From CANLBN01 sp965230205 (GTDB taxonomy: Bacteria > Pseudomonadota > Gammaproteobacteria > Pseudomonadales > Cellvibrionaceae): a stretch of DNA of 64,000 nucleotides. Both the position numbers and the translations under genes were made by a program. The stretch spans positions 2,728,001-2,792,000 of the forward strand of contig OZ245996.1 of NCBI GenBank assembly GCA_965230205.1, written 5' to 3'. Shown here piece by piece: positions 25,982-34,207 of this stretch. The notes below the pieces were generated by a model, which searched no databases, was not told the origin of the DNA, and saw nothing but the letters and a program-made list of their open reading frames with translations. How positions within the stretch are numbered: position 1 is the stretch's first letter; each line of letters opens with the position of its first letter.

Positions 25982-26875
25982 ATGAATTCTCGTATCGCCG
26001 TTGTTGTATTGTTATTGAGTTCTATCGGCTGGGGCTTAACTTGGTTGCCCCTTAAAGCGTTAGGTGAGATGGGCTTGCACCCTTTGCATTTAGTGTTAAT
26101 TGTTTCGGTATCGGCTAGTTTGGTGTTAATGCCTTGGATTATTAAACAGCGTGGTCAATGGTTACCTGTATTATCCTTAATGGCCTTGATTTGTTTGTTT
26201 GGGGGGATTTCAAATGTCTCTTTCCAAACCGCTATTTTGGAAGGCGATGTTGTTCGGGTAATGATTTTATTTTACATGTTGCCAATCTGGAGCGTACTGG
26301 GGGGGCGGCTAATATTAAAAGAGCTTATTGATAAGCAACGATTAGCTGCACTGTTATTATGCGTTGGCGGTGCTTTTCTTATTTTGGAAGCCTGGCAGGT
26401 GGCATGGACAACCTTTACATGGATCGACTTGTTGGCTTTGGCTGCGGGCTTTGGTTTGGCCGTTAACAATATTTTATTCCGTTTCACTGCCACTATTCCC
26501 CTTGCTAGTAAAGTCGGCTTTATCTTTATTGGCTCAATAGTGGTAGCAGGTATCGCGTTATTGATCCTGTCAGTTCAAACGCCTTTACCTTCTAATGGGG
26601 CGGTGCCCTTAGCAATGGCTTACGGTGTTGGTTGGATTATGGTGACATCATTTGGCACCATGTGGGGCGTTACGTGCCTCGGGGCTGGCCGTGGTGCCGT
26701 CTTAATTGTGATGGAGCTGGTCGTTGCCGTACTTTCAGTCGTTATAATTACTCAAATAGAATTGCAATTGCATGAAATTATTGGCTGCATTATGGTGATT
26801 ATTGCCGCGTTATTAGAAGGTATGCGAGCAGACGACAAGGGTATCAATATTGAAGAAAAGAAACTCAGTCTGTAA
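25982..26875 (+). CDS. EamA/DMT-family transporter
   Basis: Inner-membrane protein of about 297 residues with roughly ten hydrophobic helices in two EamA-like halves (for example SIGWGLTWLPLKALG and the FGGISNVSFQTAIL region). The ATG at 25982 is chosen because AAGGG lies six to eight bases before it; the frame is open from a TTG at 25937. Such carriers export amino acids or metabolites, and the substrate is unknown. argG follows with its own spacer. Confidence 0.85.
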   Translation: MNSRIAVVVLLLSSIGWGLTWLPLKALGEMGLHPLHLVLIVSVSASLVLMPWIIKQRGQWLPVLSLMALICLFGGISNVSFQTAILEGDVVRVMILFYMLPIWSVLGGRLILKELIDKQRLAALLLCVGGAFLILEAWQVAWTTFTWIDLLALAAGFGLAVNNILFRFTATIPLASKVGFIFIGSIVVAGIALLILSVQTPLPSNGAVPLAMAYGVGWIMVTSFGTMWGVTCLGAGRGAVLIVMELVVAVLSVVIITQIELQLHEIIGCIMVIIAALLEGMRADDKGINIEEKKLSL

Positions 26876-27081
26876 AGAGTAATTAACTCTGTTTAAATTT
26901 TGTTCGTTTGTTGCAGCGTTTGCGCTACTAATCTGATGATAAATGATAAAAATTTCCTATATTTACTGCGTTTAAAGTAAGCTAAATATCTTTTCGGTCT
27001 GTTCATCTAGGGAAATTCTAGTTACAATTCGCGCCCGTTTACATACGGTCATTTATTTCTGCGGTCTCAGGAGTTTTGGGC

Positions 27082-28317
27082 ATGTCATCATCCAATTCAT
27101 CATCAATTAAGAAAGTTGTCTTAGCCTATTCTGGCGGTCTCGATACTTCCGTTATTGTTAAGTGGTTACAGGAAACTTACCAATGTGAAGTTGTGACTTT
27201 TACTGCTGATTTAGGGCAGGGTGAAGAAGTAGAGCCGGCACGTGCCAAAGCAGAGGCTTTAGGTGTAAAAGAAATTTATATTGATGACCTGCGCGAAGAA
27301 TTTGTACGCGATTTTGTTTATCCCATGTTTCGAGCCAATACGATCTATGAAGGTGAGTATTTATTAGGTACTTCCATCGCAAGACCGCTGATTGCTAAGC
27401 GTATGATTGAGATCGCCAATGAGACGGGTGCCGATGCTATTGCTCATGGCGCAACGGGTAAAGGTAATGATCAGGTACGTTTTGAATTAGGTGCTTATGC
27501 TCTTAAGCCAGGTGTACAAGTGATTGCCCCATGGCGTGAGTGGGATTTAACTTCTCGTGAGACCTTGATGGCTTATTGTGCTGACCACAATATCCCTGTC
27601 GATTATTCCAGCAGCAAGAAAAAATCACCATACTCAATGGACGCTAATTTATTACATATCTCTTATGAGGGTGGCATTTTAGAAGATCCGTGGGCAGAAG
27701 CTGAAGACGATATGTGGCGTTGGAGTGTTTCTCCTGAAGAAGCCCCGGATGCACCTGTTTATCTCGAATTAACTTATGAGAAAGGCGATATTGTTGCGAT
27801 CAATGGCGAAGCAATGTCCCCAGCGACGGTTTTAACCTATTTGAATAAAGTCGGTGGCGAACATGGTGTAGGCCGTTTGGATATCGTTGAAAATCGCTAT
27901 GTTGGTATGAAGTCTCGTGGTTGTTATGAAACGCCAGGGGGCACGATCATGCTGAAAGCTCACCGAGCTATTGAATCACTGACACTGGATCGTGAAGTCG
28001 CTCATTTAAAAGATGAGCTAATGCCTAAGTATGCTAATTTAGTCTACAACGGCTATTGGTGGAGCCCAGAGCGTAAAATGTTGCAGACAGCTATCGATGA
28101 GTCTCAACAATCTGTTAATGGTGACGTACGAGTCAAGCTTTATAAAGGTTCGGTAACAGCTGTTGGCCGCCGTTCAAAAGATAGCTTATTCGATGAAAAA
28201 ATAGCGACTTTTGAAGATGATGCTGGTGCGTACAATCAGCAAGATGCTGAAGGTTTTATTAAACTGAATGCCTTGCGCATGAGAATTGCGGCTAATAAAG
28301 GCCGAGATCTATTGTAA
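27082..28317 (+). CDS. argG: argininosuccinate synthase
   Basis: Joins citrulline and aspartate in arginine synthesis using ATP. About 411 residues from the ATG at 27082, which follows CAGGAG; the TTG two codons earlier is not needed. The ATP-pyrophosphatase loop AYSGGLDTSV is at the N terminus, with GATGKGNDQVRFELG, SKKKSPYSMD and YVGMKSRGCYETPGG typical of the family. The length fits the roughly 400-residue class common in bacteria. Confidence 0.97.
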   Translation: MSSSNSSSIKKVVLAYSGGLDTSVIVKWLQETYQCEVVTFTADLGQGEEVEPARAKAEALGVKEIYIDDLREEFVRDFVYPMFRANTIYEGEYLLGTSIARPLIAKRMIEIANETGADAIAHGATGKGNDQVRFELGAYALKPGVQVIAPWREWDLTSRETLMAYCADHNIPVDYSSSKKKSPYSMDANLLHISYEGGILEDPWAEAEDDMWRWSVSPEEAPDAPVYLELTYEKGDIVAINGEAMSPATVLTYLNKVGGEHGVGRLDIVENRYVGMKSRGCYETPGGTIMLKAHRAIESLTLDREVAHLKDELMPKYANLVYNGYWWSPERKMLQTAIDESQQSVNGDVRVKLYKGSVTAVGRRSKDSLFDEKIATFEDDAGAYNQQDAEGFIKLNALRMRIAANKGRDLL

Positions 28318-28441
28318 TATCTATAACTGCTGTACTTGGCCCAATTTTTAAACGCTTTTTGGGCCATCATTTATGCGTCTTTTTGGACCATTGTTTTTAA
28401 ACCTGTTGTTAGGTAAATTTTAAACCCGTTTTAAGGTGTAA

Positions 28442-28467
28442 AAGGTTATTGTTAACCTTGGTTTTTT
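28442..28467 (+). terminator. probable argG terminator
   Basis: AAGGTTA pairs with TAACCTT across TTGT, followed after GG by six T. The stem is only 7 bp, so efficiency may be modest. Confidence 0.6.
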
Positions 28468-28619
28468 AAGTATTTCTTTTGATTTCGCTTGAATGTCGCA
28501 AAATATCTGGAGTCATCTAAACTTAGAGCAATCTCGACAAGTAGAAAGGCTGTATTTTGTCGTTAAATGCCTTCATAGATAGTTAATAAGGATAGTTTTA
28601 AGGGTAATTAAGAGAAGTT

Positions 28620-28633
28620 TTGATTTTAATCAA
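28620..28633 (+). promoter_or_regulatory. FNR/Anr box upstream of ccoN
   Basis: TTGATTTTAATCAA is a perfect TTGAT-N4-ATCAA palindrome. A TATATT at 28651-28656 is placed as the -10 of a class II promoter whose box is at -41.5, giving a start near 28668 and a leader of about 80 bases. This fits oxygen control of cbb3 oxidase. Confidence 0.85.
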
Positions 28634-28747
28634 GCTGGCACTGTTTTCGTTATATTAGAGTGCCGGCTTTGTTGATTAAAAAGGCTAAGCATCTAGGTGT
28701 CATTAGCCAATCGTTAGTTCCATCCACAACAATCTGGGAAAGTTTTT

Positions 28748-30202
28748 ATGAGTAGTCACTCAACAGCTGCCGGACAAGAGCCAGTATATAACTACGACGT
28801 CGTTCGCCAGTTTTCGGTAATGACAGTTATTTGGGGTATTGTCGGTATGGGGATCGGTGTGCTTATCGCAGCACAATTGGTTTGGCCTGATCTTAATGAC
28901 ATATTTCAACCTTATACTCATTTTGGTCGTTTACGTCCACTGCATACTAATGCTGTGATCTTTGCCTTTGGTGGTTGCGCTTTGTTTGCGACATCTTATT
29001 ATGTTGTTCAGCGAACGTGTCAGACCACGTTGTTTGGTGGCTGGCTTGTGCCATTTACATTTTGGGGCTGGCAATTAGTGATTGTGCTGGCTGCCATTAC
29101 GTTACCTCTTGGTTATACAACGTCTAAAGAATACGCAGAGCTAGAGTGGCCTATCGATATTTTGATTACCCTTGTGTGGGTATCTTATGCCATCGTTTTC
29201 TTTGGGACGATCATCCGACGTAAAACCTCACACATTTATGTGGCTAACTGGTTTTTTGGTGGTTTTATCCTTACCGTTGCTATTTTGCATGTGGTCAATA
29301 GTGCGGCTGTTCCTATTTCCTTAACCAAGTCCTACTCAGCTTATGCGGGTGCAGCTGATGCAATGGTGCAATGGTGGTATGGCCACAATGCTGTAGGCTT
29401 TTTCTTGACTGCTGGCTTTTTAGGTATCATGTATTACTTTGTTCCTAAGCAAGCGGGTCGCCCGGTTTATTCTTACCAGTTATCCATTGTTCACTTCTGG
29501 GCATTGATCTCTCTTTATATCTGGGCGGGTCCTCACCATCTTCATTACTCAGCGTTGCCAGACTGGGCACAAAGTTTAGGTATGGTGATGTCATTGATTC
29601 TATTGGCACCCAGTTGGGGCGGTATGATTAACGGTATTATGACCTTATCCGGTGCCTGGCATAAATTGCGTACTGATCCAACATTACGTTTCTTAGTTGT
29701 CTCTTTATCCTTCTACGGTATGTCTACCTTTGAAGGTCCAATGATGGCAATCAAAACAGTAAACGCGCTTTCTCATAATACAGACTGGACAATTGGCCAC
29801 GTGCATTCAGGTGCATTAGGCTGGGTGGCGATGATTTCTATTGGTGCTATCTACCATTTGATTCCTGTTCTTTATCATCGCAAAGAAATGTGGAGTGTTA
29901 ATTTAATTAATAGTCATTTCTGGTTGGCAACAGCCGGTACTGTTCTATATATCGCGTCTATGTGGGTGAACGGTATTACTCAGGGACTTATGCGTCGCGC
30001 CTTTAACCAGGATGGTTCATTGACTTATACCTTTATTGATTCAGTTGAAGCAAGCTACGGTGGGTATATCGTGCGTGCATTAGGTGGTGCTTTATTCTTG
30101 TTAGGTATGCTCTTAATGGCATACAACGTTTATCGCACTATACGTGAACCAGGAGACGAAGAAATTCCTTCTCCTGCCGCTAATAATGCACAAGTCGCTT
30201 AG
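28748..30202 (+). CDS. ccoN: cytochrome c oxidase, cbb3-type, subunit I
   Basis: Catalytic haem-copper subunit that reduces oxygen at low concentration. The 484 residues hold about twelve membrane helices and the expected histidines (LHTNAVIFAFGG, WWYGHNAVGFFLTAGFLG, WAGPHHLHYS, GHVHSGALGW). The length is normal. It is the first gene of ccoNOQP and has an FNR box upstream. Confidence 0.97.
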   Translation: MSSHSTAAGQEPVYNYDVVRQFSVMTVIWGIVGMGIGVLIAAQLVWPDLNDIFQPYTHFGRLRPLHTNAVIFAFGGCALFATSYYVVQRTCQTTLFGGWLVPFTFWGWQLVIVLAAITLPLGYTTSKEYAELEWPIDILITLVWVSYAIVFFGTIIRRKTSHIYVANWFFGGFILTVAILHVVNSAAVPISLTKSYSAYAGAADAMVQWWYGHNAVGFFLTAGFLGIMYYFVPKQAGRPVYSYQLSIVHFWALISLYIWAGPHHLHYSALPDWAQSLGMVMSLILLAPSWGGMINGIMTLSGAWHKLRTDPTLRFLVVSLSFYGMSTFEGPMMAIKTVNALSHNTDWTIGHVHSGALGWVAMISIGAIYHLIPVLYHRKEMWSVNLINSHFWLATAGTVLYIASMWVNGITQGLMRRAFNQDGSLTYTFIDSVEASYGGYIVRALGGALFLLGMLLMAYNVYRTIREPGDEEIPSPAANNAQVA

Positions 30203-30213
30203 GAGAAATAACA

Positions 30214-30831
30214 GTGAAGAATCATGATATTGTCGAAAAAAATATCGGCTTAATGTTGATCCTGGTTGTTGTAGCGATTAGCTTTGGTGGCTTGGTTCAA
30301 ATCGTTCCTCAATTCTTTTTGAAAGAGACCACAACGCCTATTGAAGGTTTAAAGCCTTTGGCTGCTGTTGAGTTGGAAGGGCGTGATATTTATATCCGTG
30401 AAGGTTGTCATGTCTGCCATACACAAATGGTGCGACCACTACGCGCGGAAGTTGAGCGCTATGGTCATTATTCTGTAGCAGGTGAATCAGTTTATGAGCA
30501 TCCATTCCTATGGGGCTCTAAGCGTACAGGTCCAGATTTGGCACGTGTTGGTAAGCGTTACAGTGATGACTGGCAAAAGGCGCATTTGTATAACCCACGA
30601 AATGTTGTGCCAAAATCTAATATGCCTGCATTCCCATGGTTGTTTGACAATGTATTAGATGGCAAACATACCGCGGCTAAAATGCGTGGCTTACGTAAAG
30701 TCGGTGTACCTTATACCGATGAAGATATCGCTGGTGCTAAAGAGGCTGTGAAAGGTGTCACTGAAGTTGATGCTCTCGTAGCTTACTTACAACAGCTAGG
30801 TACGCTTCCTATTCTTCAGCAAAAGAGATAG
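30214..30831 (+). CDS. ccoO: cytochrome c oxidase, cbb3-type, subunit II
   Basis: Membrane-anchored monohaem cytochrome c that passes electrons to CcoN. The 205 residues have one N-terminal helix and a single haem site CHVCH (EGCHVCHTQMVRPL), with a likely methionine ligand in NMPAFPW. The start is GTG, with AGGAG eight bases upstream. It begins 11 bp after ccoN. Confidence 0.96.
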   Translation: MKNHDIVEKNIGLMLILVVVAISFGGLVQIVPQFFLKETTTPIEGLKPLAAVELEGRDIYIREGCHVCHTQMVRPLRAEVERYGHYSVAGESVYEHPFLWGSKRTGPDLARVGKRYSDDWQKAHLYNPRNVVPKSNMPAFPWLFDNVLDGKHTAAKMRGLRKVGVPYTDEDIAGAKEAVKGVTEVDALVAYLQQLGTLPILQQKR

Positions 30832-30835
30832 CAAC

Positions 30836-31060
30836 GTGGATATTAATGATCTTCGTGGTTTTGCGACCATATTAATGATGGTTGCATTTATAGGCATTTG
30901 CTGGTGGGCGTTTTCTCCGAAGCGCAAAAAGCGTTTCGATGACGCGGCAAACCTGCCTTTTGCTGACGAAGATAGCCATGAGAAGGCTATCAATGACCAT
31001 GAACAAGCGCAAACTGCTGATAGCAGTCATGACAAGCGCAAAAATGAAATTAGCCATTGA
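30836..31060 (+). CDS. ccoQ: cbb3-type oxidase small subunit CcoQ
   Basis: A 74-residue protein with one membrane helix (ATILMMVAFIGICWWAF) followed by SPKRKKRFDDAANLPF, the usual CcoQ tail. The start is GTG, four bases after the ccoO stop. It stabilises the oxidase complex. The C-terminal 25 residues are polar and rich in Asp, Glu and His. Confidence 0.93.
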   Translation: MDINDLRGFATILMMVAFIGICWWAFSPKRKKRFDDAANLPFADEDSHEKAINDHEQAQTADSSHDKRKNEISH

Positions 31061-31106
31061 TAATATTATCAGTGCAACCTCCGAGAATAAAAAGCGGGAT
31101 TAATTT

Positions 31107-32024
31107 ATGAGTACGTTTTGGAGCCTTTGGATTATTATTCTGACATCAGTTAATTTAATACTGTTGCTTTGGGTGTTGCTTGCCAACCGAAAAGTAGCCG
31201 TTAGAGATGATGCTGATCCAGAAAACAGAACAACCGGCCATGTGTATGATGGCATTGAGGAATATGATAACCCACTACCTAAGTGGTGGTTTTATATGTT
31301 CCTTTTAACATTTATTTTTTCTGTTCTTTATTTGATTGTTTATCCGGGGATGGGTAATTGGAAAGGTTTTTTCCCTTTCGAAGGTTATGATGGTAGCTGG
31401 ACAAGTGCCAAGCAGCTTGAGCGTGAACAAAGTCTTGCTTTGGATCAGTACAAGTCGAGCTATGGCGTTTACTCAGAGATGCCCATTAAAGAATTAGCCG
31501 ATGAGCCTAGAGCGATGAAAATGGCCCAGCGTATTTTTGGCAATAACTGTGCGGTTTGTCATGGTGCTGATGGCGGCGGTGCGTTAGGTTTTCCGAACTT
31601 AACTGATAACGACTGGTTGTATGGCGGTAGCCCAGAGCAAATTAAAGAAACCTTAGTCAAAGGTCGTCAAGCAGCTATGCCGGCGTGGCAAGGTGTCATT
31701 GGCGAAAAAGGCATTGCTGAAGTGACAGAATACGTATTGAGTTTATCAGGGCGTGAACATGACGCTTCTAAAATTGAAGCGGGTAAGACGATCTTTGAAC
31801 AAAGCTGTACAGCTTGTCATGGAGCAGACGGTAAAGGTACTTATGCTGTTGGTGCCCCTAATTTGACAGATGATATTTGGTTATACGATGGGTCTCCAGC
31901 AGGTATTCGTCAGTCGTTGCGTTTAGGACGTAATGGTCAGATGCCAGCTCAAGAGCAACTCTTACGAGACGATAAAATTCATTTGTTAACTGCGTATATT
32001 TATAGTTTATCTTTAGAAGATTAA
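31107..32024 (+). CDS. ccoP: cytochrome c oxidase, cbb3-type, subunit III
   Basis: Dihaem cytochrome c that delivers electrons to the oxidase. The 305 residues have two N-terminal helices, with TTGHVYDGIEEYDNPLPKWW between them (a CcoP hallmark), then two class I cytochrome domains with CAVCH (NNCAVCHGADGG) and CTACH (QSCTACHGADGK) and matching Met-ligand loops (AAMPAW, GQMPAQ). It is last in ccoNOQP and precedes a cruciform-like repeat. Confidence 0.97.
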   Translation: MSTFWSLWIIILTSVNLILLLWVLLANRKVAVRDDADPENRTTGHVYDGIEEYDNPLPKWWFYMFLLTFIFSVLYLIVYPGMGNWKGFFPFEGYDGSWTSAKQLEREQSLALDQYKSSYGVYSEMPIKELADEPRAMKMAQRIFGNNCAVCHGADGGGALGFPNLTDNDWLYGGSPEQIKETLVKGRQAAMPAWQGVIGEKGIAEVTEYVLSLSGREHDASKIEAGKTIFEQSCTACHGADGKGTYAVGAPNLTDDIWLYDGSPAGIRQSLRLGRNGQMPAQEQLLRDDKIHLLTAYIYSLSLED

Positions 32025-32053
32025 TGTTCTAAAGCGAGTTTTTATTTTACTGA

Positions 32054-32101
32054 GCATCAATAGTATTCCTTGAAAAGGTAATCTGGAAAGATTATTGATG
32101 C
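32054..32101. repeat. inverted repeat between ccoP and ccoG
   Basis: GCATCAATA at 32054-32062 pairs with TATTGATGC at 32093-32101, and a smaller CCTT/AAGG stem can form inside. There is no U-tract, so it may be an mRNA stability or processing element between ccoNOQP and ccoG rather than a terminator. Confidence 0.45.
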
Positions 32102-32177
32102 CCAGATGTGTTTTTAATCCTACTAGATAGGGAATGTCTTAACTATATTACCTTTAATTTAGAGCCACGTTGATTTT

Positions 32178-33614
32178 ATGGCCGATTCAGATACAAAAGC
32201 ACCCGCCGACGAAAACTCCATTCATTATGTCAATCTTTATGACTCGGGCGGTAAAGTTTATCTCCGCAAGATCAAAGGTTTCTATCAGTCTATTCGCCGT
32301 TATACAGGCATTCCTTTATTACTTGGTTTTTTAATACTGCCTTGGTTGGTAATAGATGGCCGGCCAGCTGTTTTTTTTGACCTTCCTCAACGGCAGTTTC
32401 ATGTTTTCTGGATAACATTTGGTCCTCAAGATGGCATGTTGCTGGGTTGGTTGCTGATTATTTCCGCATTTGCCTTGTTTACCGTAACGGCATTACTAGG
32501 TCGAGTATGGTGTGGGTTTACATGTCCACAAACTGTCTGGACTTTAATGTTTATATGGGCAGAACACCTGTGTGAAGGTGATCGAAATAAACAAATTAAA
32601 TTAGATAAAGGTGGTTGGACGTCGGAAAAATTTTTTAGAAGGAGTGGCAAATATACTTTATGGATTTTGATTGCTTTTATTACAGGCGCGACTTTTGTTG
32701 GGTATTTTTACCCTATTAGAGAGTTGCTCTTTCACTTTATTCCAACGTTTAATGACGATGGTTTTCTTGAAATAAAGTCAAATGCAACGGTTGTTTTCTG
32801 GACATTATTTTTCTCTGGCATGACCTTCATGAATGCAGGCTTTTTGAGAGAGCAAGTCTGTAAGTATATGTGCCCTTATGCGCGGTTTCAGTCGGTAATG
32901 TATGACAATGATACATTGGCCGTGCATTATGATACGGCAAGAGGAGAGTCCCGTGGGCCTCGTAAGGCTGGTAAGGATTATAAGGAGGAAGGGCTAGGCG
33001 ATTGCATTGATTGTTCGTGGTGTGTGCAGGTTTGCCCTGTCGATATTGATATTCGCGATGGTTTGCAATACGAGTGTATCAATTGTGGCCTGTGTGTCGA
33101 TGCCTGTAATTCCGTTATGGATAAAATGAAATACCCTAGAGGTTTAATTCGTTTTACCAGTGAAGACCAATTAGAGACGGGTAGTACTCATTATATTCGT
33201 CCCCGCGTTTTTGGTTATTCTGCGCTGTTGGTCATTATGGCGAGTGTTTTCATTTATACCGTGTCCAATCGAGAGCCTGTGACTGTTGATGTTAATCGTG
33301 ACCGTGGTGCACACTTGTATCGGCTGCAGGGCGATAAAGTCGAAAATGTCTATATGATCAAAGTCCATAATATGGACAGACAGGCACATGAATTTGATTT
33401 GAAAGTTGAAGGGCCGCATCCATTTAAAATTAAGCGTTATCGTCCTGCTCCTATTGAAAAAAATGAGATCTTTGAATTTCCCGTGCGTATACAAGTGGAT
33501 AAATCTCATTTAAATGAGGTGAAGACAAAAATCAAATTTACGATTACATCATTCACTGATAATAAAGTTGTTGCTCATGAAGAAACGACATTTATCGGTC
33601 CGGAAATTAAATAA
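32178..33614 (+). CDS. ccoG: cbb3 oxidase assembly polyferredoxin CcoG
   Basis: Membrane iron-sulphur protein involved in copper handling during cbb3 assembly (family also called FixG/RdxA). The 478 residues carry four to five helices, the WCGFTCPQTVW motif, the EQVCKYMCPYARFQ motif, and two [4Fe-4S] motifs (CIDCSWCVQVCPVD and CINCGLCVDACN). A C-terminal Ig-like FixG domain follows a last helix at about residue 345. Confidence 0.96.
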   Translation: MADSDTKAPADENSIHYVNLYDSGGKVYLRKIKGFYQSIRRYTGIPLLLGFLILPWLVIDGRPAVFFDLPQRQFHVFWITFGPQDGMLLGWLLIISAFALFTVTALLGRVWCGFTCPQTVWTLMFIWAEHLCEGDRNKQIKLDKGGWTSEKFFRRSGKYTLWILIAFITGATFVGYFYPIRELLFHFIPTFNDDGFLEIKSNATVVFWTLFFSGMTFMNAGFLREQVCKYMCPYARFQSVMYDNDTLAVHYDTARGESRGPRKAGKDYKEEGLGDCIDCSWCVQVCPVDIDIRDGLQYECINCGLCVDACNSVMDKMKYPRGLIRFTSEDQLETGSTHYIRPRVFGYSALLVIMASVFIYTVSNREPVTVDVNRDRGAHLYRLQGDKVENVYMIKVHNMDRQAHEFDLKVEGPHPFKIKRYRPAPIEKNEIFEFPVRIQVDKSHLNEVKTKIKFTITSFTDNKVVAHEETTFIGPEIK

Positions 33615-33622
33615 GATTATTT

Positions 33623-34207
33623 ATGGCAAATACTAGTAATACATTAAATGAGTCACGGCCCTGGTACAGAGAATTCTGGGCCTGGTTTATATTATCGCCT
33701 TTAATTGTTGTGGTCATTGTATCGAGCATCACCGTGACTATTGCTGTGCGTCATGCAGACGATCGTGTATTGGATAACTATTACAAAGAAGGTCGCATGA
33801 TTAATATGCGTCTAGATGAAGATCTTCTTGCTTTGGAACTGGCAGTACAAGCAGAGCTGGAGTTTGATTTGGAAGTCAATGAATTGGTTTTGCGACTCAA
33901 TAAAACTGATGGCAATCTACCTGAACGTTTGTTGTTAGAATTAAGTCACCCAGCGGAAGCAGTGTTAGACCACGAATTAGTGTTAAGGCGTACTGCTAAT
34001 AATCAGTACAATAGTGAGTTATTTAAAGAATCTACGCAAAACTCTTCACAACCTGGCTCATTAAAAAACCGTTGGTATTTGCGTTTAAAGCCAATTTATG
34101 GCGATAGTTCTCAATTATCTGAAGAAAACCCAAAGTCTATTTGGCGGTTGCGCGGTGAGATTGACTTTTCAAAGAGCAGCTCACTGGTTTTAAAGGCTGA
34201 TGGCTGA
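33623..34207 (+). CDS. ccoH: FixH/CcoH family cbb3 assembly protein
   Basis: A 194-residue membrane protein with one N-terminal helix (FWAWFILSPLIVVVIVSSI), then VLDNYYKEGRMIN, the FixH hallmark, and a periplasmic domain. It assists cbb3 maturation. It starts 8 bp after ccoG and overlaps ccoI by 8 bp, so the three are translated together. Confidence 0.92.
   Translation: MANTSNTLNESRPWYREFWAWFILSPLIVVVIVSSITVTIAVRHADDRVLDNYYKEGRMINMRLDEDLLALELAVQAELEFDLEVNELVLRLNKTDGNLPERLLLELSHPAEAVLDHELVLRRTANNQYNSELFKESTQNSSQPGSLKNRWYLRLKPIYGDSSQLSEENPKSIWRLRGEIDFSKSSSLVLKADG

Larger units (their letters stand above)
28318..28747. other. argG-ccoN intergenic region
   Basis: A 430-bp spacer containing an 8-bp inverted repeat (TGGCCCAA/TTGGGCCA, 28337-28366), a probable argG terminator at 28442-28467 and the ccoN FNR box at 28620-28633. 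No gene was seen in it. Confidence 0.7.
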
